Source of the DNA: a virus | Virus record (IMG/VR): IMGVR_UViG_3300022072_000008 | Span: 1 to 63,709 of that record | Direction: 5' to 3' (one strand) | Length of the DNA: 63,709 nucleotides | In this document: piece by piece, positions 46,677 through 56,319 of the stretch | Layout: the number at the start of each line of letters is the position of its first letter | Position numbering within the stretch: the first letter of the stretch is position 1 | The notes under the pieces: model-generated | Told to the model about the DNA's origin: nothing | Database searches by the model: none | Seen by the model: only the letters and a program-made list of their open reading frames with translations | Made by a program: the position numbers and the translations under genes

Positions 46677-47111
46677 ATGGTTGAGTTAGTACCAGCTACC
46701 AAGGCCGAGATTAGGGCCGACTATTTATACTTTGAGAATGGCATGACGGAGATTATTCGCAAGGTCCAAGCAAAGTTTGTCGCTGCTGACATCTACCATT
46801 ACCTTATGCAAGGCAAGATCCATTTGTATTGGATTGAAGAAGGTATAGATCGTCTGGGTTTTGTAATACTTAGCCAATACGATTCTGGGTACGAAGAGAT
46901 GCCTACCTTGGTTATTGACCACTTATGGCTTACTCCAGGATTAGATGTTTTTGCAGAAGCCATCGCAGCAGGACACGATCTGGCGAACAAGTTGGGCGTC
47001 GAGCGTATCGAATTTAATTCAGCCCGATTAGGTTGGGGCAAGCGTGTTAAGGAGCTAGGTTTTGAACCAGCGTTCGTAACATACCACTTTCAGGTGAATA
47101 GAAATGGGTAG
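46677..47111 (+). CDS. GNAT-fold internal virion protein-like
   Basis: A 144-residue protein. GFVILSQYDSGYEEMPTLVI, IDHLWLTPGLDVFAEAIAAG, and GVERIEFNSARLGWGKRVKE-LGFEP fit a GNAT acetyltransferase fold. A similar GNAT-like protein (T7 gp13 class) is encoded with internal core proteins, and here it directly precedes four likely internal proteins. Whether it keeps acyltransferase activity is not shown. Confidence 0.65.
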   Translation: MVELVPATKAEIRADYLYFENGMTEIIRKVQAKFVAADIYHYLMQGKIHLYWIEEGIDRLGFVILSQYDSGYEEMPTLVIDHLWLTPGLDVFAEAIAAGHDLANKLGVERIEFNSARLGWGKRVKELGFEPAFVTYHFQVNRNG

Positions 47112-47718
47112 TTCAGCATCAAAAGCACAAGCGGATCCGCATGAAAAAGCATTGGTTGATAACTCGAACACAATTGCTAACCGTCATAAAGAATTATACC
47201 GGCCTCTTCAAGAAGGTTTTGTTAAGGAGTCTGGGCGCGATGTTTCTGCAGTCCTTGGCGGTAGAGCAAACGCTGATACGGCACAGGCATTTTCTTCAAG
47301 TCAGGGTGCCAGCTTGGGTGCTTCCGGTAGCAGTGGCGGGTTTGGCAGCGGTCGTTCTATAGGTACACAAGCCCAGCAGGGTGTTATCCAAAGCAATGCT
47401 CTTGGTGGCGCATTGGCCTCAGCAAATCAAAAAGCAACAACTGTTAGAGACCAAGCACAACTGGGCGCACTTAAAATTGGGCAAGGTGGTCGTAGCACAG
47501 CATTGCAGGGTTTATCCCAAGCAGCCCGTGCCCAGAACCAAGAAATTGTTGCTAAGTCCCAAGCAGCCAGCAGCATGCAAGATACAAACATGGCGTTTGC
47601 TGGCGATCTAGGCGCAGGTTTATATACATTGAAAAACCCGCCTAAAACACCAGAATTAGATGCCTATAAACAGATGCTTGAAGATGCAAAGAATCTTTAT
47701 GGTACGAGGACTACATAA
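47104..47718 (+). CDS. Internal virion protein candidate
   Basis: A 204-residue Ala/Gln/Ser-rich protein (ATTVRDQAQLGALKIGQGGR, AQNQEIVAKSQAASSM) with a Gly/Ser-rich middle (GASLGASGSSGGFGSGRSIG). Amphipathic, long-helix composition typical of ejection proteins. Overlaps the previous gene by 8 bases and the next by 1. Confidence 0.6.
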   Translation: MGSSASKAQADPHEKALVDNSNTIANRHKELYRPLQEGFVKESGRDVSAVLGGRANADTAQAFSSSQGASLGASGSSGGFGSGRSIGTQAQQGVIQSNALGGALASANQKATTVRDQAQLGALKIGQGGRSTALQGLSQAARAQNQEIVAKSQAASSMQDTNMAFAGDLGAGLYTLKNPPKTPELDAYKQMLEDAKNLYGTRTT

Positions 47719-48368
47719 TGGGTGTATTAGATAAACTAGGCGATATGTTTAACAGCAATAGCCAAGGGCCTAACACAGGGCCCCCATCTCAAGGTTTTAA
47801 AGAAGGGGCGCCAAAAGATTATAAGCCTAACAGAATAGGTGAAGAGCAAAATCGAACAGTATCAACCGATGCGGGGTCAATGGCTCAAGAGACTTTAGCA
47901 AAAATTTCACGGGACGAGCTCAAGAATTACCTAGACAAATTTGGTAGTACAGAAGAAGCATTGTTAGCAGACACTGACAGTAGGGCGATGATCGACAATG
48001 CCAAATCTTCACAGGTTCTTGGGCAGCAGGTTTCTGATGGAATGCAACAACGCACGTTGAGCCGTTACGGTGCAAGTCTGACGGGTGCACAAATGGCCTC
48101 TCAAAATCGCATGAATTCTTTAGGTAATGCGTCGAACTTTACTGGCGCGGTAAACAACTCTGTTCTGGATCAACGCGACCGTAACTTGGGTCTGAAATCT
48201 CAGCTTATGGGTATCGGTAACGAACAATTGGGCGTGGCGATGGGTGGGCTAAGTTCAGCTGCAGGTATGGAGGCTTCAAGAGAAGCTCAGTATCAGCGCG
48301 ATCGTGCATCAGCTCACGCACAAAATATGCAAATGATGGGTCAAATTATTGGCTTTGGAATAGGTTAG
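47718..48368 (+). CDS. Internal virion protein candidate (T7 gp14-like)
   Basis: A 216-residue protein. Helical, with Ser/Met/Gln-rich C-terminal half (QRTLSRYGASLTGAQMASQN, NMQMMGQIIGFGIG). The composition and place resemble T7 gp14-class proteins that insert in the outer membrane on ejection. Function inferred. Confidence 0.6.
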   Translation: MGVLDKLGDMFNSNSQGPNTGPPSQGFKEGAPKDYKPNRIGEEQNRTVSTDAGSMAQETLAKISRDELKNYLDKFGSTEEALLADTDSRAMIDNAKSSQVLGQQVSDGMQQRTLSRYGASLTGAQMASQNRMNSLGNASNFTGAVNNSVLDQRDRNLGLKSQLMGIGNEQLGVAMGGLSSAAGMEASREAQYQRDRASAHAQNMQMMGQIIGFGIG

Positions 48369-48377
48369 GAAAAGACA

Positions 48378-50465
48378 ATGGCATACATGAATCCAATCTT
48401 AGGTGCAATTCAGAACAAGCAAAAGCAAGACATAGCTAACCAGCAGTTTGAGGCTAACTACGCTATGAAGGCTCAACAGCTTGGCGCACAGATGCCCGGT
48501 TGGAAAGCCTCGGCGGATGCGCAGGTTTTTGAAAACAATAAAAAACTTTTGACGCAAGGCCATCAGTATTTTAGGAACTCAGGGATGATGGACCCAGAAA
48601 CATTTGCTTTTAAGTCGCAAGAAGAGATTATGAGCGACCCCGGCTTGATGCAACAGATGTCCGACTTTATGAATATGCCAATGAATAAAGACTTAATTGA
48701 CCCTAACAAGACAGGCCAAACCTTTAAAGGTTTTGTTCCCGTCTCTTCTTCTCAGGCAGTAATGGAATTGGACAGCCCCGAAAAAACTGGAGAAAGAACG
48801 TTTGTTTCGGAAAATGCATCAACAAATCCGTCGGATAACCCGATGCTTATGGACGCAAACACTTGGAATATTATGACCCAAAAGATGATTTCAAGGATGG
48901 AACATGCATCGGGAATGCTAGGTGGTTTTGGTCGCAAAGCACTCCAAGAGCAGGCTGATAAGGGACAGGGAAGAGCAGAGGATCTTGTAAACAATTCAGC
49001 GCTGCAATTGCAGTTGCCAACTCGCCAAGATCTCAACGATGCCGCTGGAAACCCAGAAACATCTATGCCACAACAAGAAATACCTGTCGACCAAAACCAA
49101 GTAGAGGTGCCTACAGCATTCGGCAGTGAGGGCGGGCTTAGTTTCGACATACCTAAACAAGACCCGAGTAAAAATAGGCAAGGACCAGCAAAGGGCAACT
49201 ATTTAAGAAATCTTTTGAGAGACACAGGCGAAGCAGCAAAGCTGTCTCAGTATTCGCCTACCGAACTAAACAACCTAACTGACCCTATGCTCCAGTTTGC
49301 CGCTGAGTTCCATAAGGACGCTATTAAAGACAATTCTGTCCAAAAAATTGTGAGACAGGGTTTTGGCAAGAAGGGTAAAAAACAACCTTTAACAGAAGAT
49401 CAAGAGATAGCAATTGCGCAGCACACAGCAGCGTTGGATCAGATACAAGGTTTAGCCGCAAGCCGAGTAGCAGTTGGCAATGCTACTGAACAAAATACAA
49501 TGGCTAGCAAAGCAACGAATAATGCAGTCAAGAATCAGGTGGCCACCGTTAGTATGGTGACTGATCCAGCCAAATCGGCCGCGTTAGACGCTGCCATTAC
49601 ATCAGATGTTGGCACTGATCCCAAAAATATAGAAGAAGCCGTCACTAAAGCAGGAAAAACAATCGGCGGCATAAAACCAAACAAAAAGATTACAAGTAAA
49701 GATGTGTACCAACTTAGTTTACTTAAAGCCAATAAGGTTATTGATCAGGCGACATTTAACCGTATTATTGATCTAGGTGTTTTTTCTGATGACACCTTAG
49801 GCTTAGTAAAAACTAATGTGGATGCGCAGGTATCGGTACTGAAACAACAGATGAGCGATGCAGCCAAAGCAAAAGCTGCAGCGATTAAAGCAAAGGCAAA
49901 ATTAAAAGAAGACAAAGGTAATGGGGATTTTCTTGACGTCCAGCAAAGTTTAGATACTATTTTTGATGAAAACCCAGACGGGTATTTTACAGCCTTATTC
50001 TCTTCCCACTCAGTCGACCAATTAACAGCACCACAAGCGGCGCACCTCAGTGTTCAGATGGGCCAAAAGCTTAACAAAAAGTTCGACATAAGTTGGTATT
50101 CAGATCCTATTGACTACTTTACTCAAGGGAACATCAAAAAAGAAGATGCTGCAGTGGGTATGCGTAATTATGCACTCACCGAAGATGGAAGGGTCGTCAA
50201 CATTGACCCTGCAACAGGACAAGAGAAAGGAAATGCAGATGTGCGGTTGAGTAGTTTCTCTGCCGACGAACAAACATACCTCAGAAAAGAACTGAAGTCC
50301 CCTTACGACACCCGCTCACGAAACATAGAAAGAGAAGTGCAACGTATACAAAAGCAAATAAGTGAAAGATTAATCAGCGCGCAACAAATGCCAGCAGTGC
50401 AAGCGCGACTTGAAATATTAGAAGGTATAGCAACTGCCTTAGACGCCCAAAAAGGGGGAGGTTAA
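48378..50465 (+). CDS. Large internal virion protein
   Basis: A 695-residue protein. Long helical, Gln/Lys/Ala-rich regions (LKQQMSDAAKAKAAAIKAKA) and a globular centre; residues ~625-690 again helical (YDTRSRNIEREVQRIQKQIS). No enzyme motif seen. Size and position match T7 gp15-like ejection proteins. Probably ejected with the DNA. Confidence 0.6.
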   Translation: MAYMNPILGAIQNKQKQDIANQQFEANYAMKAQQLGAQMPGWKASADAQVFENNKKLLTQGHQYFRNSGMMDPETFAFKSQEEIMSDPGLMQQMSDFMNMPMNKDLIDPNKTGQTFKGFVPVSSSQAVMELDSPEKTGERTFVSENASTNPSDNPMLMDANTWNIMTQKMISRMEHASGMLGGFGRKALQEQADKGQGRAEDLVNNSALQLQLPTRQDLNDAAGNPETSMPQQEIPVDQNQVEVPTAFGSEGGLSFDIPKQDPSKNRQGPAKGNYLRNLLRDTGEAAKLSQYSPTELNNLTDPMLQFAAEFHKDAIKDNSVQKIVRQGFGKKGKKQPLTEDQEIAIAQHTAALDQIQGLAASRVAVGNATEQNTMASKATNNAVKNQVATVSMVTDPAKSAALDAAITSDVGTDPKNIEEAVTKAGKTIGGIKPNKKITSKDVYQLSLLKANKVIDQATFNRIIDLGVFSDDTLGLVKTNVDAQVSVLKQQMSDAAKAKAAAIKAKAKLKEDKGNGDFLDVQQSLDTIFDENPDGYFTALFSSHSVDQLTAPQAAHLSVQMGQKLNKKFDISWYSDPIDYFTQGNIKKEDAAVGMRNYALTEDGRVVNIDPATGQEKGNADVRLSSFSADEQTYLRKELKSPYDTRSRNIEREVQRIQKQISERLISAQQMPAVQARLEILEGIATALDAQKGGG

Positions 50466-50468
50466 CCA

Positions 50469-53400
50469 ATGAGTGGTAACCTCCTAAGAGACATAAACTC
50501 GCTAAAACTAGACATTGAAAAACAAGCAGAGACTAAGAGCTCAGGATTGCCGGGTCGAATAGCTTTGCTTAGACAAGATTTAGACGCGGGTATGATACTC
50601 ACTCCCCAAAACTTGACGCCTATGGACGCGGGTATGGAAGCAGGTAGACAGGGGCTAAAATCCGCAAAGAACACTGCGCTGTCTGCTGGTAACTATCTCA
50701 TTGGGGACGACGAGGCTGGGGCAGATTACCTTAAAGAAGCTCAAGCTATTGATGGGCAAGTAGGGCGGTTATCTGGCCAGTACACCAGCTTTGAAGAGTT
50801 TATTGATGATCCAGGTTTCAGTAATTTTGCTGAGATGACCACATTCAAACTAGGGCAAGCGGTCCCATCGGCCATTGAAAGTTTTGCATCTGGTACGGCA
50901 GGCGCAGCAATGGGTTTTGTAGGTAGCGGTGGCGTTGGCGCTATTCCAGGTTTTGTTGGAGGTTTGGTTGCCAAAGGCAAAGCAAAACGCATGATTCGTG
51001 ATGCTATTATTGACTACGCCCAAGGTAAAGCAACTGATGAACAAAAGAACGTCGCACAACAAGCCTTAAAATTCGGCGCTGTTAACAGTTATAACAGTGC
51101 AAAACGAGGCATTGTGCCGGGCGCTAAAATTGGCGCAATGAGTTCAGGTTATTACCAAGGTGTATCAGCATCGTTCGGCGAATCTGTTGAGACCGGGCAA
51201 GATAGACAAGAAGCTGCAGGCATTGCCGCATTAATGGGTATACCGTTTGCTGCGGCTGACGTTGCTCCAGAAATATTATTCGTAAAATCATTAGCCAAAC
51301 TTGGCAAGTCTACAGGCGACACTTCTGCACTGAGAGCGTTTGGCGGTACTGTTTTGAAGCAAGGCGCTGCAGAAGCATTAGCGGAAGGTAGTCAAGAAAG
51401 TTTAATTGTCGCCCAACGTTTTCAACAAGACCCCAACTACGACGCAGAACGTGCGGTCATGCGTATTGCGGATTCTGCATACTCTGGTTTGGTTGCTGGT
51501 AAAGCGTTAGGTGTAACATCTGGCACAGTGAACGCTGCATTAACAACAGCAAGAAACGCACTAAATAAAACTAGACAAACCATCCATGAGAAGACAGCGC
51601 CTGATGCTGAAACGGTAAAGAATTTTGAGTTTGACGACCTATCGCCAGAGGGCATGGCGCAAGTCCCACTGAACGAGTTGGTTTACGCTGTTCAAGATGT
51701 ACAAGAGGGCCAAACCTTCGAAGCTGACCCAATCTCACAAGAGCATGCCGCTGCAGCGATCCAAGAACTAAACAGACGCGCCGAAGAGATGGGGCAAAAC
51801 CGTTTCCAAGAATTAGTAATGAGAGAGCTGAACGCAGGCAAAACTGCAGACCCCTCGTCAGAACTTGAGCAGGCCACGCCTAACGAAAGCGATTTACCAG
51901 AAGCAGGCGCAACTGAGCAGCGCGCAGTAGACAACTACGAAGACGAAGACATTGCAACAGCAGAAACGACTCAAGGTTTTGAAGAAAGGTTACTCGGTCA
52001 CAAAAATAAAAAAGCACTTGTAGGCTACAAAATAGGGAGCAACGGATTAAAGGACAGGCTTGCAGAACTGCAAGAAGAAAACCCTGGACGGCAGTATCGG
52101 TTAGTACAAAAAGATGGGAAAGGCTATGTAGAAGAAGTCGTTGAAAGTAGTTTTGACGTGACCGAAATTGTGAACGAAGGCATTACGAAAGCGCGAGCTG
52201 GAGTACTAAAAAAAGGTGTTGATAGAACTGTTCCCGCCACTGATCCGCAAGGAAAAGACTTTAAGCTAGCTCCTACGGAGTTAGCGTTTGCAGGCCAACG
52301 TGCCAATAACAAAGACAAAGCTAACGCAGCAAACATGACCTACCCGCAGTTAATCATGTCAGGTTTGCTGCGCATGGTTCAGGAGCTGACGGAGAAAGGG
52401 TTCAAAATGGACCTTGATGCGCTGCCCGATAACACAGTTATTATTAGGGGTAAGGCAAAAAACGATGTTCCCGTTCGCACTCAGTATACTTGGGGGGACC
52501 TCAAAAGGGCTTGGGCCCAAAGAAAAGACACAAGGGAAGGGTCGGCGTTCGACGGTTTAAACGCGAAGGAACAGAAGCTCATCGAAACAGAAGAGCAGAT
52601 AGAAAAGCTTGGGCGCAACCCCTATGTCGGTGCAACTCGAAATGAATTAGATGAACTAATAATTCAGCGTGATGCACAACTAGCGGAAATAGAAAGCAGG
52701 GACGACACAGAAACTGACACTACAGTAATGGGGACGATCCAGCAGGAGCAGGAAGAACAGAAAGCCCGAATCCTTGACGAAGATGGTAAGGCGATTACTT
52801 ACCCTAATACAAAATCACGTAAAGGGAAAATTAGAACAGCACCAAAAGATGAATCCATAAGCTACGGCGTTGTGAAGAAAAAGGGCAAACCAGCAAGTGA
52901 AGCCCAACAAAAAGTTTTAGATAATCGCGCTAAACGAAAGGCTAAAAAAACTGCTGATGCGCAAGAGCGACGAGAAAGGATAGAACAAGACAAAAAAGAC
53001 AAGCAGGCCGAGGTAGACCAAACTAAACAAGCGACGCAAGAACGCGTAGCAAAGACAAAAGCGAAGCGCGACGCAGCAAAGCCAAAGCCAAAACCAAAGC
53101 CAAAGCCAAAGCCAAAGCCAAAGCCAAAGCCAAAGCAAGAGCAGAAGCCCCAGCCAAAAGCAAAGCCTTTAACGCGAAAGGAATCAGGCAAGGTGTCTTT
53201 CTATGGGACTTTTCCAGATGTGTTCGCGCGTTACGCCAACGCAATTATATCGGCTGTGGGCATAAAGACTAAAGTCCATATTATGTGGGCAGACGACCTC
53301 CAAGCATTTAATGAGCAGAACGGCAATCCTATAGGGGAAGCCAGTGTAAAAAATGCTATTGACGGCACACTGAAAGGATTCGTTGCACAACGTGATGGCA

Positions 53401-55823
53401 ACGCTTACATCGTGTTATCCAAAGATATAGGCAACCCTTATCGGCAGGCGCTTGTTGCCGCAGTGCTAGGGCACGAACTTGGCCACGTATTGTTTAAAGA
53501 GTCTATTAATAGCTTATCCAAAGAGAACCTTGCGCGTTTAAAAAAGGCTTATCAGGAACAGCTAAAGACAAAGAGCAATAAGCAATACACCAATGACGAT
53601 GCTGGCTTTGAAGAATGGTATGCGGATCAGGTGTCTGCGTGGGCTGGCAAACAAACCAAAACTCCAGGGAAGTTTGCTGAGTCGCATTTCAAACGTATAG
53701 GTTTGAAGATGCAGCAGATTTGGCGCAAGTCACGCTCCTTTGTGCGTCAGATGTTCCGTGGGGCAACTGACGCCCAGAAAGCGCAGACTAGAACCCTTAA
53801 AGATCGTTTTACTCTAGATGAAACCTTTGAACAGTACATGAACAGTGTGTTGGAAAGCATTAATGTACAAGAGTCTACTGCGGGATCAACAAGTGGGTCG
53901 ACAACCGGAGGTAAGATTTTTGAGAACCTCGGTCAGTTGGAAGGAACGCCGTTAGTAACAAAGCTCGTTGAGGCTATGCGTAAAATATGGGACTCAGGTT
54001 TTGTCGATGGGCTAATGAAAATTATCTTGTCAGCAGACCAATACGCCCGGGTTCGTTTAGGTAAGCTAGGTCCAGCGTTCGCTAATTTGTTTTACCACCG
54101 CACTCAGTCTGTAACTCAAGGCTTAGGCAACATGCTTAACAAAGCAAACCATGCTTTGGATAAATGGAACGCACAGTTTGCAGAGATTATCGGGGAAGAC
54201 ACAGAGCGATCTAGCAAGGTACTTGCAGAAATGCAGTCAGGTGTATCAATCGAAAATTCCATTGACCCAGAAATGCGTAGGCAGCTTGCAGATTTCTTTG
54301 AGCGTTTTCATAAAGACTATTTAGCGAAGCGTATACCTAACATAGGTAAGATTAAAGATTATTTCCCTGTCGTGTATAACATTGCGGCAATACAAGCAAA
54401 CCCTGATGCGTTCTTGGCAGAATTACAAAAAGCGGGTTTAAACAAACGGCAATCACAAACGGTCATGCGCACTATGTTAGAAAACAACGGCGCATTTGTT
54501 GACGATTCCCCCAATCAAGAAATCTTCGGGCCTCAGTTTAATTCTAGGTTGCAACGTGCTCTAAAGAATATGGATACAAAAGCAATGCAAGACCTTGGCT
54601 TCTACCAAGATCCGTTAATTGCTGTGCAGTCCTATTTGAAACAAGCCACAAAACATGCGGAATATAATGCAGTAAAAGCCGAGGCTGAAAGACTCATTAA
54701 CAGCATGAACCCTAAACAACAGGCTCAAGCTCGCAAAATTGTACTCGGCTACATGGGCAGACTTGGCGCAGAGATAGATCCTACTTGGAACAAGTATCAG
54801 TCATACATTGCAGCGTTACAGTTTGCCACAACCTTAATGTTTTCTGTAGTCGCGTCGTTCACAGACCTTGCTAACCCTATTATCCGTGCCAAAGATATGG
54901 ACGGTTTCAAGAGCGCTTTGAGCAATTGGCGTAAATACATGAGTAAACAAAGCCGCGAAGAAATGGCCGAGTTTGCTGAGCGCATAGGTGCTGCATCCCG
55001 CGAAGCAGTTCAAGAAGCTTTACACCAAGCAAACAACTCAGAGTTTATGGAGGCAGGCGCGCGTAAATGGTCAGATAAGTTTTTCAAAGCTATTGGCCTT
55101 GAACAGTGGACTAGGATGACTCGAATTATTGCAGCGAGTATGGGCCGTGACTTTATTGTTACTCACTCCAGAAAAGCAGCAGCAGGCGATGTGCAGAGTA
55201 TACGTTACTTAAAAGAACTCGGGCTCACCCACCAAACTGTAGCAAAAGCGTACAACCAAGAAACAGACACGCTTGATATTTCAACGCCGGAGGGTGAAGC
55301 AGTACAAGAAGCCATACTTAATTTTGTAGATGAATCAATCATACGGCCTAATGCTGCACAACGTCCTGTTTGGGCTAGTGACCCGCATTACATGTTGCTA
55401 TGGCAACTAAAAAGTTTCTTCTATTCATTCGGGCAGATCGTAGTGGGTGGCGTCGTTAGAGAAATGAAGGCACGTTACAAAGAAGGCGACAAGGTTGGTG
55501 CTATGATGCCTCCAATGATTTTGTTTGCTGCACTAATGCCATTGGCTGCTTTAGGACTGCAAACACGCGAACTAATCAAGGGTGCTTTCAAGGAGCCCCG
55601 CGAAAAGGAAGAGGATGAAGTGGCCTATGTTTTCGATCTAGTCGATCGCGCTGGCATACTTGGACCCCTTTCTATCATCAAATCTATGTTTGATGCAGAG
55701 AGCAGCGGACGAAGTGCTTTAGTTTCAGTCATGGGTCCAACGGCTGGAAGCATTGAAACATTTGTTAACGGCGACTTGGGCGACCTAGCAAAACGGCTAA
55801 CCCCCATTTACTCACAGTTATAA
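50469..55823 (+). CDS. Giant internal virion (ejection) protein with HExxH metallopeptidase motif
   Basis: A 1784-residue protein, the largest here. Residues ~130-190 are hydrophobic, Gly/Ala-rich (TAGAAMGFVGSGGVGAIPGF). Residues ~870-895 are a Lys-Pro dipeptide run. Residues 1002-1006 are HELGH (AAVLGHELGHVLFKES), with a later GFEEWYADQVSAW as possible third-ligand region, fitting a zinc peptidase. The C-terminal ~450 residues are helical with hydrophobic parts. In T7-like phages the equivalent protein (gp16) carries a lytic transglycosylase; here a peptidase seems to fill that place. Confidence 0.72.
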   Translation: MSGNLLRDINSLKLDIEKQAETKSSGLPGRIALLRQDLDAGMILTPQNLTPMDAGMEAGRQGLKSAKNTALSAGNYLIGDDEAGADYLKEAQAIDGQVGRLSGQYTSFEEFIDDPGFSNFAEMTTFKLGQAVPSAIESFASGTAGAAMGFVGSGGVGAIPGFVGGLVAKGKAKRMIRDAIIDYAQGKATDEQKNVAQQALKFGAVNSYNSAKRGIVPGAKIGAMSSGYYQGVSASFGESVETGQDRQEAAGIAALMGIPFAAADVAPEILFVKSLAKLGKSTGDTSALRAFGGTVLKQGAAEALAEGSQESLIVAQRFQQDPNYDAERAVMRIADSAYSGLVAGKALGVTSGTVNAALTTARNALNKTRQTIHEKTAPDAETVKNFEFDDLSPEGMAQVPLNELVYAVQDVQEGQTFEADPISQEHAAAAIQELNRRAEEMGQNRFQELVMRELNAGKTADPSSELEQATPNESDLPEAGATEQRAVDNYEDEDIATAETTQGFEERLLGHKNKKALVGYKIGSNGLKDRLAELQEENPGRQYRLVQKDGKGYVEEVVESSFDVTEIVNEGITKARAGVLKKGVDRTVPATDPQGKDFKLAPTELAFAGQRANNKDKANAANMTYPQLIMSGLLRMVQELTEKGFKMDLDALPDNTVIIRGKAKNDVPVRTQYTWGDLKRAWAQRKDTREGSAFDGLNAKEQKLIETEEQIEKLGRNPYVGATRNELDELIIQRDAQLAEIESRDDTETDTTVMGTIQQEQEEQKARILDEDGKAITYPNTKSRKGKIRTAPKDESISYGVVKKKGKPASEAQQKVLDNRAKRKAKKTADAQERRERIEQDKKDKQAEVDQTKQATQERVAKTKAKRDAAKPKPKPKPKPKPKPKPKPKQEQKPQPKAKPLTRKESGKVSFYGTFPDVFARYANAIISAVGIKTKVHIMWADDLQAFNEQNGNPIGEASVKNAIDGTLKGFVAQRDGNAYIVLSKDIGNPYRQALVAAVLGHELGHVLFKESINSLSKENLARLKKAYQEQLKTKSNKQYTNDDAGFEEWYADQVSAWAGKQTKTPGKFAESHFKRIGLKMQQIWRKSRSFVRQMFRGATDAQKAQTRTLKDRFTLDETFEQYMNSVLESINVQESTAGSTSGSTTGGKIFENLGQLEGTPLVTKLVEAMRKIWDSGFVDGLMKIILSADQYARVRLGKLGPAFANLFYHRTQSVTQGLGNMLNKANHALDKWNAQFAEIIGEDTERSSKVLAEMQSGVSIENSIDPEMRRQLADFFERFHKDYLAKRIPNIGKIKDYFPVVYNIAAIQANPDAFLAELQKAGLNKRQSQTVMRTMLENNGAFVDDSPNQEIFGPQFNSRLQRALKNMDTKAMQDLGFYQDPLIAVQSYLKQATKHAEYNAVKAEAERLINSMNPKQQAQARKIVLGYMGRLGAEIDPTWNKYQSYIAALQFATTLMFSVVASFTDLANPIIRAKDMDGFKSALSNWRKYMSKQSREEMAEFAERIGAASREAVQEALHQANNSEFMEAGARKWSDKFFKAIGLEQWTRMTRIIAASMGRDFIVTHSRKAAAGDVQSIRYLKELGLTHQTVAKAYNQETDTLDISTPEGEAVQEAILNFVDESIIRPNAAQRPVWASDPHYMLLWQLKSFFYSFGQIVVGGVVREMKARYKEGDKVGAMMPPMILFAALMPLAALGLQTRELIKGAFKEPREKEEDEVAYVFDLVDRAGILGPLSIIKSMFDAESSGRSALVSVMGPTAGSIETFVNGDLGDLAKRLTPIYSQL

Positions 55824-55875
55824 GCACAGATTATTGAATAATGATATACTGTTTTTGCGTATAAGCAGTGCTTAT
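55820..55875 (+). promoter_or_regulatory. Dispersed elements in front of the fibre operon
   Basis: 55861-55875 is a perfect-arm copy (ATAAGC AGT GCTTAT), 33 bases before ATG 55909. A weak copy (ATAAGC ACA GATTAT, 55820-55834) overlaps the stop codon of the preceding gene. Confidence 0.6.
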
Positions 55876-55908
55876 TAAGCGCACATTAATTAATTTCTGG
55901 AGTTAGCA

Positions 55909-56319
55909 ATGTCTAAATTTTCTGATTATCTTGAGGAAAAAATCCTCGACGCCACCTTGAAGGGTGGCACTTTTCCTACTATTGGGACAGTATACTTAGC
56001 TACTTTTACTTCTGATCCTACAGATGCAGGTTCAGGCACCGAAAGTACGTGGAATGCCAACAGTATTGCCTATGCACGTCAGGCAATGACGTTTGGTGCT
56101 ATTTCTACTAGCGGAACAGGCAAAGAAGCCGCCAGTTCTACTCAGATTCAGTTCCCTGCATTTCAAGGTTCCAGCCATGTAGTTACTCACATTGGTATTT
56201 ACGATGCTGCAACGAGTGGTAACTTACTTTATCACACCAACTTAGCAACTAGTAAAACGCTTACTCAAGACGATGTACTGTCGTTTGCTGTTAACGGCGT
56301 TACGGTGACTCTAGACTAA
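55909..56319 (+). CDS. Small tail structural protein
   Basis: A 136-residue protein. YLEEKILDATLKGGTFPTIG, TVYLATFTSDPTDAGSG and SHVVTHIGIYDAATSGNLLY form a pattern I know from phage tail/fibre-associated proteins (domain of ~130 residues). It opens the fibre operon after a promoter element. Exact role unknown. Confidence 0.65.
   Translation: MSKFSDYLEEKILDATLKGGTFPTIGTVYLATFTSDPTDAGSGTESTWNANSIAYARQAMTFGAISTSGTGKEAASSTQIQFPAFQGSSHVVTHIGIYDAATSGNLLYHTNLATSKTLTQDDVLSFAVNGVTVTLD

Noticed and set aside
52862-53191. Leftward Gly/Phe or Leu/Trp repeat frames
   Set aside because: These are antisense readings of the Lys-Pro repeat in the large ejection protein gene.
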